A stretch of DNA of 64,000 nucleotides from an uncultured PS1 clade bacterium (GTDB lineage: Bacteria; Pseudomonadota; Alphaproteobacteria; RS24), in contig CACNWB010000002.1 of the NCBI GenBank assembly GCA_902624095.1, positions 56,153-120,152 on the forward strand, written 5' to 3'. The notes beneath the pieces are model-generated. The model searched no databases. It was not told the DNA's origin and worked only from the letters and a program-made list of their open reading frames with translations. Made by a program: the position numbers and the translations under genes. This document shows, in pieces, positions 38,502 to 48,717 of the stretch; the stretch's first letter is position 1; each line of letters opens with the position of its first letter.

Positions 38502-39581
38502 ATGAGTGATACGATGAACGAAACGCATATTCACGATCCGCGCCCACTTGCGCGCAGCGAGATCGAAAGCGTGCTTCAGATGTCGCGCGAAACGGCTTAT
38601 GTGCCGAGTAAAGGCAGGCCGGGCATAAAGGATAAGAGTTTCGTGAAACGTCCGTTGGTCGATATCGCGCAGGCGGCTGACGCCCCGGTGACGCTCGACA
38701 TATCGGAAGTATCAAACATGTCGCCAACACCGACAATACCGGAAGAAGCCGAGAGCGAGAAAAATCCGGGACCAGAAAGTAAACCGAAACCCGCAAATTT
38801 TGATTCGGGTGCTGACGAAAGCATCGCAATACCTGAGCGCGCAGCCGCCGGCGACACAGACTTGGCATCGGGTGAAACACCTGCCAGTGGTGAAGACATC
38901 GAGGCCACTGCCGAAGGTGAAAAAAATACCCCATCGCCCGCCTTTGAACCGACGTCGGTTGCGCAAGCCGAAATACCCATTGATGCCGAAATTCAAGATC
39001 GTATTGATGAAGCCTATGCGCGAGGTCTTTCTGAAGGCGACAGCCAAGCGCGTCAACGGCTGGAAGATGGTTGTCAACGTCTTGAAATACTCGCGAGCGG
39101 TCTGATGGGGCAAGATGCGCTTGATACGAAAGAACTTGGACGGCATATCGAAGAAACGGTAATGCGTCTGGCGAGTCTGCGCGCTGGTTATGCGATTAAG
39201 GATTTGCCGGGCCCTTTTGCGGAGATTGTTGAGCAGCTTGTCCAACGCATCTCAAAAGAGGCCGATGGTGGCACATTGCATCTCAACCCGTCAGACCTCG
39301 CTGTCGTTCAGCCGCTTCTGGAGAACCGCGACAGCTTCGGTCAAATCGGCTTCAAGGCGGATGATTCCATTATGCCGGGCGATATTCGCGTGTCGGTCGG
39401 TTCGGCCGGGGCCGAAGACAGGCTCAGCAGACGCGCCGGCCTTAGCGCGGAAGATGGGGGCGAAGGAACGGAGTTTTACGAGGTTGGACGCCTCATGCGC
39501 AGTTTGCTGGATGAAACACCAAACGATACTCCGAACAATGCGCCCAACGATACGCCGGAGACAGACGGAGAACCGCTATGA
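38502..39581 (+). CDS. fliH: Flagellar assembly protein FliH-like
   Basis: Between fliG and fliI; C-term (LVQRISKEADGGTLHLNPSDLAVVQPLLENRDSFGQIGFKADDSIMPGDIRVS) typical of FliH; acidic low-complexity N-terminal half. Confidence 0.8.
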   Translation: MSDTMNETHIHDPRPLARSEIESVLQMSRETAYVPSKGRPGIKDKSFVKRPLVDIAQAADAPVTLDISEVSNMSPTPTIPEEAESEKNPGPESKPKPANFDSGADESIAIPERAAAGDTDLASGETPASGEDIEATAEGEKNTPSPAFEPTSVAQAEIPIDAEIQDRIDEAYARGLSEGDSQARQRLEDGCQRLEILASGLMGQDALDTKELGRHIEETVMRLASLRAGYAIKDLPGPFAEIVEQLVQRISKEADGGTLHLNPSDLAVVQPLLENRDSFGQIGFKADDSIMPGDIRVSVGSAGAEDRLSRRAGLSAEDGGEGTEFYEVGRLMRSLLDETPNDTPNNAPNDTPETDGEPL

Positions 39582-40906
39582 CTGCGTTAAACGCATCACT
39601 GGGTGGACGCCTTGACGCAATGCAACTTGCGAGGCCTGTCGAACTGACCGGTCGGGTCAACCGTCATGACGGACATTTGTTGGCCTGCGACGGGTTTCCG
39701 GTGAGCGTGGGGGCAGTTTGCGCGATTGAAACCGATACCGGCACACCGGCCCTCGCGGAAATTATCGGCTTCGATAGCGGGCAAAACCTGATGTCACTTT
39801 ATGATATCAATGCGCGCGTGCGTCTTGGCGCGCGGGTAAGCCTACGCGATGAGGGCAGGGACATCCAAGTCGGTCCCGAAGTGCTGGGACGTGTTGTGGA
39901 TGCACTGGGCCGCCCCCTGGATAATCGACCTCTGCCGCCAATGGCCGATCGCTGGCCGCTGAGCGGCAAGGAAATTAATCCTTTGGCGCGCGACCCGGTT
40001 GCAAGTCCACTGGATGTGGGCGTGCGCGTCATCAATAGTTGCCTGACGGTTGGGCGCGGCCAACGCCTCGGCATTATTGCCGGCTCCGGTGTCGGTAAAT
40101 CCGTGCTTTTGAGCATGATGAGCCGGTTTACCGAGGCCGATATAGTCGTTGTCGGCTTGATTGGCGAGCGTGGCCGCGAGGTCGGCAATTTTGTTCAAAT
40201 GGTCATGACGCCCGAAGCGCGGAGCAAAACGGTTATTGTTGCCGTGCCCGCCGACCGTTCACCACTTTTGCGGATTCGCGGTGCCGAACGTGCAACGTCG
40301 ATTGCCGAATATTTCCGCGATCAGGGCAAAAATGTTTTGCTAATTATGGACTCGTTGACCCGCGTGGCGCATGCGCGCCGTGAGATCGGTTTGGCATTGG
40401 GTGAACAACCAACCTCCAAAGGCTATCCGCCATCAGTGATTTCCATGATCCCGCAGCTTGTTGAACGCTCTGGTACCGGTGTGTCGGGTGCTGGCTCAAT
40501 CACGTCCTTTTACACGGTTTTGGCTGATGGCGACGATACCAATGACCCAGTGGTCGACGCTGCGCGCGCGATTTTAGACGGGCATATTGTACTATCGCGC
40601 GAACAGGCCCAGTTGGGCATTTATCCAGCAGTTGATTTGCCGGCCTCAATCAGCCGTGTGGCGGCTGATATTTCCGGCGACGCGCATACCGCCGCCGTTC
40701 GCCAGTTTCGCCGCCTTGTGTCACTTTATCAGGAAAACCGCGATTTGGTGATGATGGGCGGCTATGTTCAGGGGCAGGATGCCGACCTTGATGAGGCACT
40801 GCAAATGTGGCCGCAACTCGTTGAACATATTATGCAGCCGGAAACGCAAAAGGCCGATTTTGAGAGCAGCAGAAACGCTCTTCTGGCTTTGTTGGGAGGC
40901 AATTGA
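39578..40906 (+). CDS. fliI: Flagellum-specific ATPase FliI
   Basis: Walker A GSGVGKSVLLSMMSRF, LIMDSLTRVAHARREIGLALGEQPTSKGYPPSV. Confidence 0.97.
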   Translation: MTALNASLGGRLDAMQLARPVELTGRVNRHDGHLLACDGFPVSVGAVCAIETDTGTPALAEIIGFDSGQNLMSLYDINARVRLGARVSLRDEGRDIQVGPEVLGRVVDALGRPLDNRPLPPMADRWPLSGKEINPLARDPVASPLDVGVRVINSCLTVGRGQRLGIIAGSGVGKSVLLSMMSRFTEADIVVVGLIGERGREVGNFVQMVMTPEARSKTVIVAVPADRSPLLRIRGAERATSIAEYFRDQGKNVLLIMDSLTRVAHARREIGLALGEQPTSKGYPPSVISMIPQLVERSGTGVSGAGSITSFYTVLADGDDTNDPVVDAARAILDGHIVLSREQAQLGIYPAVDLPASISRVAADISGDAHTAAVRQFRRLVSLYQENRDLVMMGGYVQGQDADLDEALQMWPQLVEHIMQPETQKADFESSRNALLALLGGN

Positions 40907-40915
40907 GCTTAAATT

Positions 40916-41341
40916 ATGACGCCTCCTCGCGAAAAAATTTTCGAAAAAGTCGCCCTTAAACAGCGTCTGGATGTCATGCGAAAGTCCCGCAGTCTGGCTG
41001 TTTTGCGCGAGGAACTGCAAAAAACCGAGAGCTTGTGCGAGCAGCTTGAAGGTATTTTGAAAGATATTATGGCGCACACCGGCGAACAGAGCGTTGCCAA
41101 CTTGCGCGCCGATAGCTGGTACCGATCTAATGTGCTGGAACAGTTAAAAACGCTGGAAAACCGCGGTCAATTCTTGCGTACCGAAATTCACGATGCCAAT
41201 AGGGAACTCGCCAAAGCGCGCCGCAAAGAGACCCGCGCCCATGATGCGGCAAAAATTCAAAAACGCTTGCGATTGGAAAAAGCCGAGCGAAAGCGGGAAT
41301 CTGAGTTACCCTTGCGTAACCGCCGCGGCGTGATACTTTAA
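40916..41341 (+). CDS. fliJ: FliJ-like coiled-coil protein
   Basis: Coiled-coil protein directly after fliI. Confidence 0.65.
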   Translation: MTPPREKIFEKVALKQRLDVMRKSRSLAVLREELQKTESLCEQLEGILKDIMAHTGEQSVANLRADSWYRSNVLEQLKTLENRGQFLRTEIHDANRELAKARRKETRAHDAAKIQKRLRLEKAERKRESELPLRNRRGVIL

Positions 41342-41353
41342 AAATGCGCAGTC

Positions 41354-41368
41354 TGGCACCGATTTTGC
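41354..41368 (+). promoter_or_regulatory. sigma54 promoter (TGGCACCGATTTTGC) for fliKLMN
   Basis: Consensus -24/-12 with GG-N10-GC; 46 nt upstream of fliK ATG. Confidence 0.85.
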
Positions 41369-41413
41369 ATAGAAAAAGTCGGATGTATGTAACGTGAGTA
41401 AGTAGGTCAGGCA

Positions 41414-42856
41414 ATGACGGAAATCGGGCCAAAAACACAGACACCGGCGCTCATCGGCGACGCTGACACTCGCGCGGCAAATGATCCGTTCGCCTTTTTG
41501 TCGGTGGGCGGTTTTGAGAATTTATTAGATTCTGAAATGATCGCCGCAATGATGGGCGGTGTATCATTGGAGGCCTCTGATGTGTCTTTTGGCGAGGATA
41601 TGGGCGCAGGCGACGACGAAGAAACGCCGCTCGCCGCCGCTCAGGCCTTGTTGGCACTGGCTGGAATACATTTGCGCCCCGGCGTAACGCTGACCGCAGC
41701 TGATCCTAAAAAAGCGGCTCAATTTCTGAAAAAAGCCGAAATTCTGGCGATGCGGGCAATGAAAATGGGTGTCGGAGAAAATACGACGGCGCAAAGGTCA
41801 GAGCAGGCGGTTTCCGAGCCGGTCAAAGCACTTTCTTCCAATTTTGCCAGGGCTGATGTGCCTGTTGACGGTGGAAGTGCGGCAACAGGCAAAGTGGTTG
41901 CGGGGATACTCGATAAAAATGTTAATCCGCTGGCGACTGGCAAGCTGCCGACACCGAATAAGACTGGGGGCACAGAAATTTACACGACAGCCAACGCCAA
42001 AACAAATACTGGAATTGACCCTGCGGCCAACGCCAAATTAAATATTGAAATTGACCCTTCAGCTCAAAAAAATAGTGGCAACGACAAGGGCAATAATAGC
42101 AGGGCTGGCGGATATCGGGCACCGGCCACCACTATCAAATTCGTTGATGCCGCAACGGCTCAAGTTGGCGCGACCGCAAATACGGGCTTGAGTTCGGGTG
42201 CTGCAGCTGATACCGAAATGTTTACGGCAAGCGGCCTGCTGGCGGTGCAGATGCGCGCCAAAGGCGAGGTACAAGCCATAGAAACAATGCGGAGTTCAGG
42301 TGTTACTGCGTCTGTATCCGGAGAAGCACCTATGTCTTCGGAAAACGGTTTCACTGGTGGGCGGGAAAATGGCGCGGGCGGCACCGCCAGCACGCAAACT
42401 CCTCTGGCAGGCGGACGAAACACGGCATTGCACCTTGATATGCTTACTAAAGATTGGAACGAAAAATTAGCGCAAACCCTTGAACAGCGCATTTCCGGCG
42501 GCGGCAAGGAAATTGATTTCGTGCTCACACCGAAATCTCTGGGCCGCTTGCGCGTTTCCATGTTGATGATTGAAGGCCAGTTAAGCCTAGCAATTAAAAC
42601 GGATACGGCGATGGCGGCGGCCATGCTTGGCGACGCCGAGAGCCAGCTCGTGCAAATGCTCGAGGCGCGCGATTTGCGCGTTACCAGCTTTGCGGCATCA
42701 ACTTTCGGTCAACCGGGACGACAAAATGACAGTGCTTCGCAAGGACATACGTTTTCCAATGACGAGGGCCGACGCGAAAATGAAGATGATATTGACGCGG
42801 TCGAGCAAGTTTCCGCATTAACGGCCGATGATGACGGCATAAATGTAACGGCTTAG
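41414..42856 (+). CDS. fliK: Hook-length control protein FliK
   Basis: C-terminal Flg_hook domain (ISGGGKEIDFVLTPKSLGRLRVSMLMIEGQLSLAIKTDTAMAAAMLGDAESQLVQMLEARDLRVTSF). Confidence 0.85.
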   Translation: MTEIGPKTQTPALIGDADTRAANDPFAFLSVGGFENLLDSEMIAAMMGGVSLEASDVSFGEDMGAGDDEETPLAAAQALLALAGIHLRPGVTLTAADPKKAAQFLKKAEILAMRAMKMGVGENTTAQRSEQAVSEPVKALSSNFARADVPVDGGSAATGKVVAGILDKNVNPLATGKLPTPNKTGGTEIYTTANAKTNTGIDPAANAKLNIEIDPSAQKNSGNDKGNNSRAGGYRAPATTIKFVDAATAQVGATANTGLSSGAAADTEMFTASGLLAVQMRAKGEVQAIETMRSSGVTASVSGEAPMSSENGFTGGRENGAGGTASTQTPLAGGRNTALHLDMLTKDWNEKLAQTLEQRISGGGKEIDFVLTPKSLGRLRVSMLMIEGQLSLAIKTDTAMAAAMLGDAESQLVQMLEARDLRVTSFAASTFGQPGRQNDSASQGHTFSNDEGRRENEDDIDAVEQVSALTADDDGINVTA

Positions 42857-42894
42857 TAATTTTGAGAAGTTTGAATATTTCGTGAGGTATTGAG

Positions 42895-43506
42895 ATGGCT
42901 GATGAAGACAATCAAGGATCGAGCAGACGCACTTTGCTGCTGATTATCGGCGGCGTCGTTGGCGGGGTTGTGCTGGTTGGTTTGGGACTGGGGGTCGGAT
43001 ATATGATCTTTGGTGGCACGCCCAGCAACCCCTCTGCCGAGGTTGAGCAGATTATCGAACGTAGCAATCCACAGGCACAACAGGCCGAGAAACCGGAAAC
43101 AGCAGAAGAGCTTGCCGCAGAAGGTGAAGAGGGCGAAGAGGGCGTTGGTCCCAAGAAAATGCCACGTCTGTCGCCGGACGAACCAGTTTTTTTGACAACC
43201 TATTACGAGTTTCCGGGCAATCTGACGACAAATTTGCGCGGGTCACGCAAATTCATCCAGCTCGGTATCGCCGTTTCCACCCAATATGATGATACCGTGA
43301 TGGAAAATGTCGACGCACACCAGCTCGCGTTGCGTTCGGAAATCCTCACTGCAATGAGTGCGTTCAGCGAAGAAGCGGTTGACGGAATTCAGGGGCGCAC
43401 AAATCTGTCCATTGCTATTCGTGATGCCCTCAATACCAAGCTCGAGCAATTGGAGGGCTTTGGCGGGATTGAAGGCGTTCATTTTTCCAATTTCGTTATT
43501 CAGTAA
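42895..43506 (+). CDS. fliL: Flagellar basal body-associated protein FliL
   Basis: N-terminal TM; LRGSRKFIQLGIAVSTQYDDTVMENVDAHQLALRSEILTAMS...IRDALNTKLEQLEGFGGIEGVHFSNFVIQ. Confidence 0.9.
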   Translation: MADEDNQGSSRRTLLLIIGGVVGGVVLVGLGLGVGYMIFGGTPSNPSAEVEQIIERSNPQAQQAEKPETAEELAAEGEEGEEGVGPKKMPRLSPDEPVFLTTYYEFPGNLTTNLRGSRKFIQLGIAVSTQYDDTVMENVDAHQLALRSEILTAMSAFSEEAVDGIQGRTNLSIAIRDALNTKLEQLEGFGGIEGVHFSNFVIQ

Positions 43507-43521
43507 AAGCAGGTTTTAAAC

Positions 43522-44505
43522 GTGTCCTCCCGCAAACTTTCCAGCGACGAAGTCAACGCCCTTATTGAGGGTTTGAATTCTGAGACGACCTCGCAAACCT
43601 CGGCAGCCGATCTTTCGGATGCCGACAATGTGCGTCCGTTCACACTGGGTTCCGACGATCTGACAGTGCTCGGGGACTATTATGCATTGCGGATGATCAA
43701 TGAACGTTTTGCCCGCAACTCGCGGTCGATTTTCCTGCCTATGCTCCGACTACAGCCGCGCATCTCCTCTTTTCCGCCTGAGGTCAAGACGTTTGACGAA
43801 TATTGCAGCGGACTGGAAGGCTTTATGAGCCTGACAACCATGCGTATGGAGGAATTGCGCGGAACGCTGATGCTGGTGTTGGAACCCAATTTCATTGCCA
43901 CCATGACAAATTCCTATTATGGCGGGCCTGCCGAGCCACCAAATTCCAAACGCACAGAATTTACCGACACCGAGACACGGCTGATCGAATTAGTCACCTC
44001 GGGGCTAGCTTCGGTGCTGCAAAACTCCTGGCGCGACCTGATGCCCGTCACGCTGACAGAGATGGGCCGAGAGGTTAACCCGCAATTTGCCGCTTTTGTC
44101 GACGGGTCTGATCTGGTGATTGTGTGTTCTTTTGTCGTTCAGTTGCCTGATCTAGACCCGGTGAACTTTGACATTGTCTATCCGCTGCAAACATTGCGTC
44201 CGATAGCCTCGCAATTGCGCTCGCGCACACAGACGGACTCGTCGGAAGAGGATTTGGGCTGGCGCGGGCGCATGGAACGTGCGGTGCTCAATGTGCCCCT
44301 TGGGCTCGAAGCACGCCTTGCCGAGCCAAGTGTGACCATGACCCAGCTTATTTTTATGAAGCCGGGCGATGTGATACCGATCCAGCTCAATGAAGCGGTG
44401 GAGATATGTCTAGAAGGCCAACCTTTCTATTTGGGCGAAATGGGCGAGGTTGCCGGCCAGTCGGCGATAAATCTGATGAAACGAGCGGAAACGAAATCCG
44501 AATAA
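43522..44505 (+). CDS. fliM: Flagellar motor switch protein FliM
   Basis: LSSDEVNALIEGLNSE N-term; SpoA-like C-term; between fliL and fliN. Confidence 0.93.
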   Translation: MSSRKLSSDEVNALIEGLNSETTSQTSAADLSDADNVRPFTLGSDDLTVLGDYYALRMINERFARNSRSIFLPMLRLQPRISSFPPEVKTFDEYCSGLEGFMSLTTMRMEELRGTLMLVLEPNFIATMTNSYYGGPAEPPNSKRTEFTDTETRLIELVTSGLASVLQNSWRDLMPVTLTEMGREVNPQFAAFVDGSDLVIVCSFVVQLPDLDPVNFDIVYPLQTLRPIASQLRSRTQTDSSEEDLGWRGRMERAVLNVPLGLEARLAEPSVTMTQLIFMKPGDVIPIQLNEAVEICLEGQPFYLGEMGEVAGQSAINLMKRAETKSE

Positions 44506-44520
44506 GGACGGAGAGTTGAT

Positions 44521-44898
44521 ATGTCTGAAACTGACGAAACGCAAACACCGGATGAGGCTGAAGCCGTCGAAACTGCGGCGGAAACGCCACCGGAAACGCC
44601 ACCGGCTGTGGAGCCTGCCCGCGAGGGTGAGCGCGCGGGTTTTGAGAACCTGCGCGTGCTGGAAAATATTGAGGTTGAACTGACTGTGGTTGTCGGCTCT
44701 GCCGAAATGAAAATTCGTGACCTGTTGCGCCTGAACGAAGGTTCGGTAATAGAGCTCGATCGATTGGCTGGAGATCCACTTGATATTCTTGCCAATGGCA
44801 CCATTATCGCCAAGGGTGAAGTGGTTATGGTCGGCGAGCGCTTTGGCATTCGTTTCTCGGAAATTGTCGACCCTGAAAAACGGGTTGAAAACATCTAA
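44521..44898 (+). CDS. fliN: Flagellar motor switch protein FliN
   Basis: ENIEVELTVVVGSAEMKIRDLLRLNEGSVIELDRLAGDPLDILANGTIIAKGEVVMVGERFGIRFSEIV. Confidence 0.96.
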   Translation: MSETDETQTPDEAEAVETAAETPPETPPAVEPAREGERAGFENLRVLENIEVELTVVVGSAEMKIRDLLRLNEGSVIELDRLAGDPLDILANGTIIAKGEVVMVGERFGIRFSEIVDPEKRVENI

Positions 44899-44918
44899 TT
44901 CAAATTGACGGGCTGCGG

Positions 44919-44936
44919 GCGTCAAGCTATTGACGC
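44919..44936 (+). terminator. Candidate terminator hairpin after fliN
   Basis: GCGTCAA-GCTA-TTGACGC followed by TTCGGCCTTT. Confidence 0.5.
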
Positions 44937-45027
44937 TTCGGCCTTTCTAGCTGTTTGCGGCGTTTTTTTGATTTAAAAATATAATAAAAACAGTACCTTA
45001 TAATTATTTCTGTTTGTAAGTGAGGGT

Positions 45028-45042
45028 TGGCACGCTGTTTGC
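45028..45042 (+). promoter_or_regulatory. sigma54 promoter (TGGCACGCTGTTTGC) for fliOPQR-flhB
   Basis: TGGCACG-N4-TTGC; 45 nt upstream of fliO. Confidence 0.88.
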
Positions 45043-45086
45043 CTTTGTCAAGGGCAGGGCATGAACCTGCTTGAGAGGAGACAGCA

Positions 45087-45455
45087 ATGACCAGTGAAGC
45101 CTTGCCGATTGGCCAGATTGTCACCGTTTTGATTTTTCTGGCTAGCCTTCTGGTGGCCTTGTATTTCGTGCGCCGTCACGGGACGGGCCTGCGCCAGCAT
45201 CTTACGGCTGCGCGGCGGGCGCAAATAGTCAGCGAATTGTCCCTAGGTCAGCGAGAACGCCTGCGTATCGTTCAGATCGACCATCGCGAATATGTGATTA
45301 TTTCAGGTCACAGCGGAACGCCGGCCTTTTTTGCCTTGCCCGCTTATGGTGCGCACACTCAATCCCCTGTCGAAAACGGGGATGAACTACCAAAATCTCT
45401 GCGCGCTTTCGTGCCGACCCAAAAGACAAACGTCAAGCAAGGGGCCGAGCAATGA
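45087..45455 (+). CDS. fliO: Flagellar biosynthesis protein FliO
   Basis: N-terminal TM, IVSELSLGQRERLRIVQIDHREYVII; precedes fliP. Confidence 0.8.
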   Translation: MTSEALPIGQIVTVLIFLASLLVALYFVRRHGTGLRQHLTAARRAQIVSELSLGQRERLRIVQIDHREYVIISGHSGTPAFFALPAYGAHTQSPVENGDELPKSLRAFVPTQKTNVKQGAEQ

Positions 45456-46225
45456 ATAAACCCGTCCTACAATTACTATTTTCTCTTCTCGCAGGATTGG
45501 TGTTTGTGGTCGTGCTGGGCGGCGGCGCAATGGCACAGGACGCTACAGGTCTGCCGGCGTTGAACATGATCACCCAACCAGATGGCACCACGACCTATTC
45601 GCTGTCACTTCAAATTCTAGCACTGATGACAGCAGTTTCCCTGTTGCCGTCGCTGGTACTCGGTATGACGTCGTTTACACGCATCATCATTGTGCTGTCG
45701 ATATTGCGTCAAGCCATGGGAACCCAGCAAACCCCACCCAATCAGGTGTTGATTGCTATCGCCTTGTTTTTGTCGCTGTTTATCATGACCCCTACGTTGA
45801 CGGCCGTTTACGACGAGGCCGTGAACCCCTACGTCGACCAGAAAATTGCTGCGGAAGAGGCCATGTCGACCGGCAGCACGATTATGAAATCCTTCATGAT
45901 CCGCAATACGCGGGAAAAGGATTTGGTGATGTTTTCTGAAATGGCCGGGCAGGGTGATTTCGAAGACAATGCCGATGTGCCGATGACGATTGTGTTGCCG
46001 GCCTTCATAACCTCGGAGCTGAAATCGGCGTTCCAGATCGGCTTTCTGCTGTTTTTGCCCTTTCTGGTCATTGATATGGTTATCGCTTCAATTCTGATGT
46101 CGCTCGGAATGATGATGCTGAGCCCTATGTTGGTCGCATTGCCCTTCAAATTACTGCTTTTTGTTCTCGTTGATGGCTGGTCGATGACCGTCGGCTCGCT
46201 GGTTGCGACCTATGCTTCCGGTTAA
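45452..46225 (+). CDS. fliP: Flagellar export protein FliP
   Basis: SLLPSLVLGMTSFTRIIIVLSILRQAMGTQQTPPNQVLIAIALFL. Confidence 0.97.
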   Translation: MNKPVLQLLFSLLAGLVFVVVLGGGAMAQDATGLPALNMITQPDGTTTYSLSLQILALMTAVSLLPSLVLGMTSFTRIIIVLSILRQAMGTQQTPPNQVLIAIALFLSLFIMTPTLTAVYDEAVNPYVDQKIAAEEAMSTGSTIMKSFMIRNTREKDLVMFSEMAGQGDFEDNADVPMTIVLPAFITSELKSAFQIGFLLFLPFLVIDMVIASILMSLGMMMLSPMLVALPFKLLLFVLVDGWSMTVGSLVATYASG

Positions 46226-46248
46226 CCAGGAATTTACGGAGATATTCT

Positions 46249-46515
46249 ATGGATTTTGATTCAAATGTCGGATTTTTACGTCAGGCCTTCTGGCAGATTA
46301 TCATGGCCGCTGGTCCCATTTTGGGGATTGCGCTGGCTGTGGGTCTCATCATCGGCATTATTCAGGCGGCGACCTCGATTAATGAAATGACGCTAAGCTT
46401 CGTGCCAAAACTAGTAATTGTGGTGGCGTCACTGGCGCTATTGTCAAATTTTATCATGTTGCAACTCACCGATTACTTCGCCTTCGTTTTCGATCAAATC
46501 ACACGCATCGGTTAG
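46249..46515 (+). CDS. fliQ: Flagellar export protein FliQ
   Basis: LRQAFWQIIMAAGPILGIALAVGLIIGIIQAATSINEMTLSFVPKL. Confidence 0.96.
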   Translation: MDFDSNVGFLRQAFWQIIMAAGPILGIALAVGLIIGIIQAATSINEMTLSFVPKLVIVVASLALLSNFIMLQLTDYFAFVFDQITRIG

Positions 46516-46524
46516 GCGTTGCAC

Positions 46525-47346
46525 ATGCAGGGCTTACTGGTTGAAAATGCATCCGGACTGCCGGGCATCGACATCAATATGATGATCGAATATCTGGTGT
46601 TGCATATGGTTGCGGCACTCAGAATTGGCGCGTTTTTGATAGCCTCACCGTTTTTCGGCGCACGATATGTACTTTTGCCAATCCGTATATTGTTTACCAT
46701 GGTGCTGGCGGTCATACTGGTGCCAAATATAGATATTCCCGACAGCCAACTCATCGGAACCGCAACCGGTGTCTTGATTATCTTCAAAGAAATCTGCATC
46801 GGCCTAGCGGCTGGGTTGATTATGACCATTTGGTTTTCAGCCGCCGCGCTTGCGGGTGAAAAAATTGCTTCGACCGCGGGGCTTGGTTTTGCTGCGCAAA
46901 TGGACCCAGCCTCAGGCGCACAGACGCCCGTGGTCAGTCAAATTTTGAATTTGCTTCTAATTGTATTGTTACTATCACTCGATGCGCATTTGCTTGTGAT
47001 TTCAATCATTTTGAAGTCTTACGAAATTTCCCCAATCGCTTATTCGCCCGATTTGAGCGTGCTTGTTGCATCGGGTATTGAGGCGGCAGGCATGATGTTT
47101 TTTGCCGCCGCAATGATCATGCTACCGGTGATTACGCTGCTTTTGATGATTAACCTCACCATCGGTGTTGTGACTCGGTCGGCGCCCACATTGAACCTGT
47201 TTTCGTTCGGTTTTCCAATATCGATGCTGGGCGTTTTCTTTATCTTGTATATTTCGACGGATGTTTTGGGATACGCCTTTAACGATCTAATAGAGGCGGC
47301 CATAGACAGCATCGAGCGCAGCATTGCGGGGATTGCCTATGGCTGA
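46525..47346 (+). CDS. fliR: Flagellar export protein FliR
   Basis: FliR-like multi-TM protein after fliQ (AGEKIASTAGLGFAAQMDPASGAQTPVVSQILNLLLIVL). Confidence 0.95.
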   Translation: MQGLLVENASGLPGIDINMMIEYLVLHMVAALRIGAFLIASPFFGARYVLLPIRILFTMVLAVILVPNIDIPDSQLIGTATGVLIIFKEICIGLAAGLIMTIWFSAAALAGEKIASTAGLGFAAQMDPASGAQTPVVSQILNLLLIVLLLSLDAHLLVISIILKSYEISPIAYSPDLSVLVASGIEAAGMMFFAAAMIMLPVITLLLMINLTIGVVTRSAPTLNLFSFGFPISMLGVFFILYISTDVLGYAFNDLIEAAIDSIERSIAGIAYG

Positions 47347-48490
47347 AGAAAGTCAGGACGGTCAGGAGAAAACCGAAGAGCCTTCTCAGCGGAAGCTGGA
47401 GAAGGCGCGCGAAGACGGTAAGGTCGTTACCTCAAAAGAAATGTTTGTGTTCACCAGCCTCGTAGCAGGGCTGATTACCGCGCTGTCGATTGTGGCCTTT
47501 GGCCGCCAGCCGCTGACGAATTGGGGTGGCCTTTTCATGCTTGATGCCACGACACATATAGACAGCCTCATTCTTGCTCATATGGATTATGCCCTGTGGT
47601 TTTTGATCCACGGCACTATCATATTCGGCCTGCCGATAATGATAGTGACCATTCTGACGCAGTTCGGTGTTGGCGGCATTATTTTTGCGCCTAAAGCACT
47701 TGCCTTTAAAGGCTCGCGCATCAACCCGCTATCAGGCCTTAAACGCATGTTTTCCCTTAAGGCGCTAGTCGAACTTGGTAAATCTATCCTGAAAGTGGCT
47801 TTCCTGTTCGGTATTGGCTTTGTGGTCATTGTGTATTTCATGCCTGGAATTATCTGGTTTCCCAATGGCACAATGGCCAATGCACTAAATATGATGACCT
47901 CGCTCATTCCGTCCTTAATTGGCGGTTTGCTAATTGGTCTTTTCATTATCGCCTTATTGGATTACGCCTGGCAACGTTATGACTTCATGAAGCAGATGCG
48001 GATGAGCCGTCAAGATCAAAAGGAAGAGTTTAAACAGACCGATGGGTCGCCGGAGGTGAAAGCCAAAATTCGCCGCATGCAAATGGAAGCCTCGGCCAAT
48101 GCCAGCAAACAACGCGAGGCCTTAGCCCAAGTCGGGGAAGCGACCGCGGTAATTACCAACCCGACGCATTTTGCGGTAGCGTTGAAATATGAAGTGGGTA
48201 GTCGCGGCGCGCCCACTGTGTTGGCCATGGGGCGCGGTATTATGGCCGAGCAGATCATCGAGCGCGCGAATAGTGCCCATGTTACCGTGTTCCAAAGCCC
48301 GTTGCTGGCGCGAGCGCTCTTCTTCACCAGCGAGATTGGTGGGGAAATCTCAGAAGCCTTGTATAATGCGGTTGCTGTGGTGCTGGCCTATATTTACCGT
48401 GTTGATCAAGGAGATGTTGCAGAGCGTCCGAGCATCGATGTGCCGCGCGATCTGAGATTCTCCGAAAATGGTCAATTGCTTGAGGAGTAA
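47339..48490 (+). CDS. flhB: Flagellar export switch protein FlhB
   Basis: EKTEEPSQRKLEKAREDGKVVTSKE; NPTH autocleavage site (VITNPTHFAVALKYE). Confidence 0.97.
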   Translation: MAEESQDGQEKTEEPSQRKLEKAREDGKVVTSKEMFVFTSLVAGLITALSIVAFGRQPLTNWGGLFMLDATTHIDSLILAHMDYALWFLIHGTIIFGLPIMIVTILTQFGVGGIIFAPKALAFKGSRINPLSGLKRMFSLKALVELGKSILKVAFLFGIGFVVIVYFMPGIIWFPNGTMANALNMMTSLIPSLIGGLLIGLFIIALLDYAWQRYDFMKQMRMSRQDQKEEFKQTDGSPEVKAKIRRMQMEASANASKQREALAQVGEATAVITNPTHFAVALKYEVGSRGAPTVLAMGRGIMAEQIIERANSAHVTVFQSPLLARALFFTSEIGGEISEALYNAVAVVLAYIYRVDQGDVAERPSIDVPRDLRFSENGQLLEE

Positions 48491-48495
48491 TTTAT

Positions 48496-48717
48496 ATGTC
48501 GGCTCGACGCAGTCATGGGTCATTGGGTGATCTGATTAGCACATTGGTGTTTTCTAGCATGGCGCTTTTGGCTTTTTTAACCGGTTTTGGTGCGCTAGAG
48601 GCCGGTGAAACCTGGCGCGCGGCGGGTATCTGGTTTACCGGATTTTTGTGCTTTTTGGGCGCGTGCCGTTATCCGCTGGCGCGGCTTTTTGATGCAATGG
48701 CTGAGCGCCACTCATGA
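48496..48717 (+). CDS. Small membrane protein, uncharacterised
   Basis: 73 aa with two predicted TM segments; directly downstream of flhB. Confidence 0.5.
   Translation: MSARRSHGSLGDLISTLVFSSMALLAFLTGFGALEAGETWRAAGIWFTGFLCFLGACRYPLARLFDAMAERHS

Noticed and set aside
38386-39245. Minus-strand ORFs of 182, 127 and 177 aa over fliG/fliH
   Set aside because: Shadow ORFs opposite well-supported coding genes in compositionally biased sequence.
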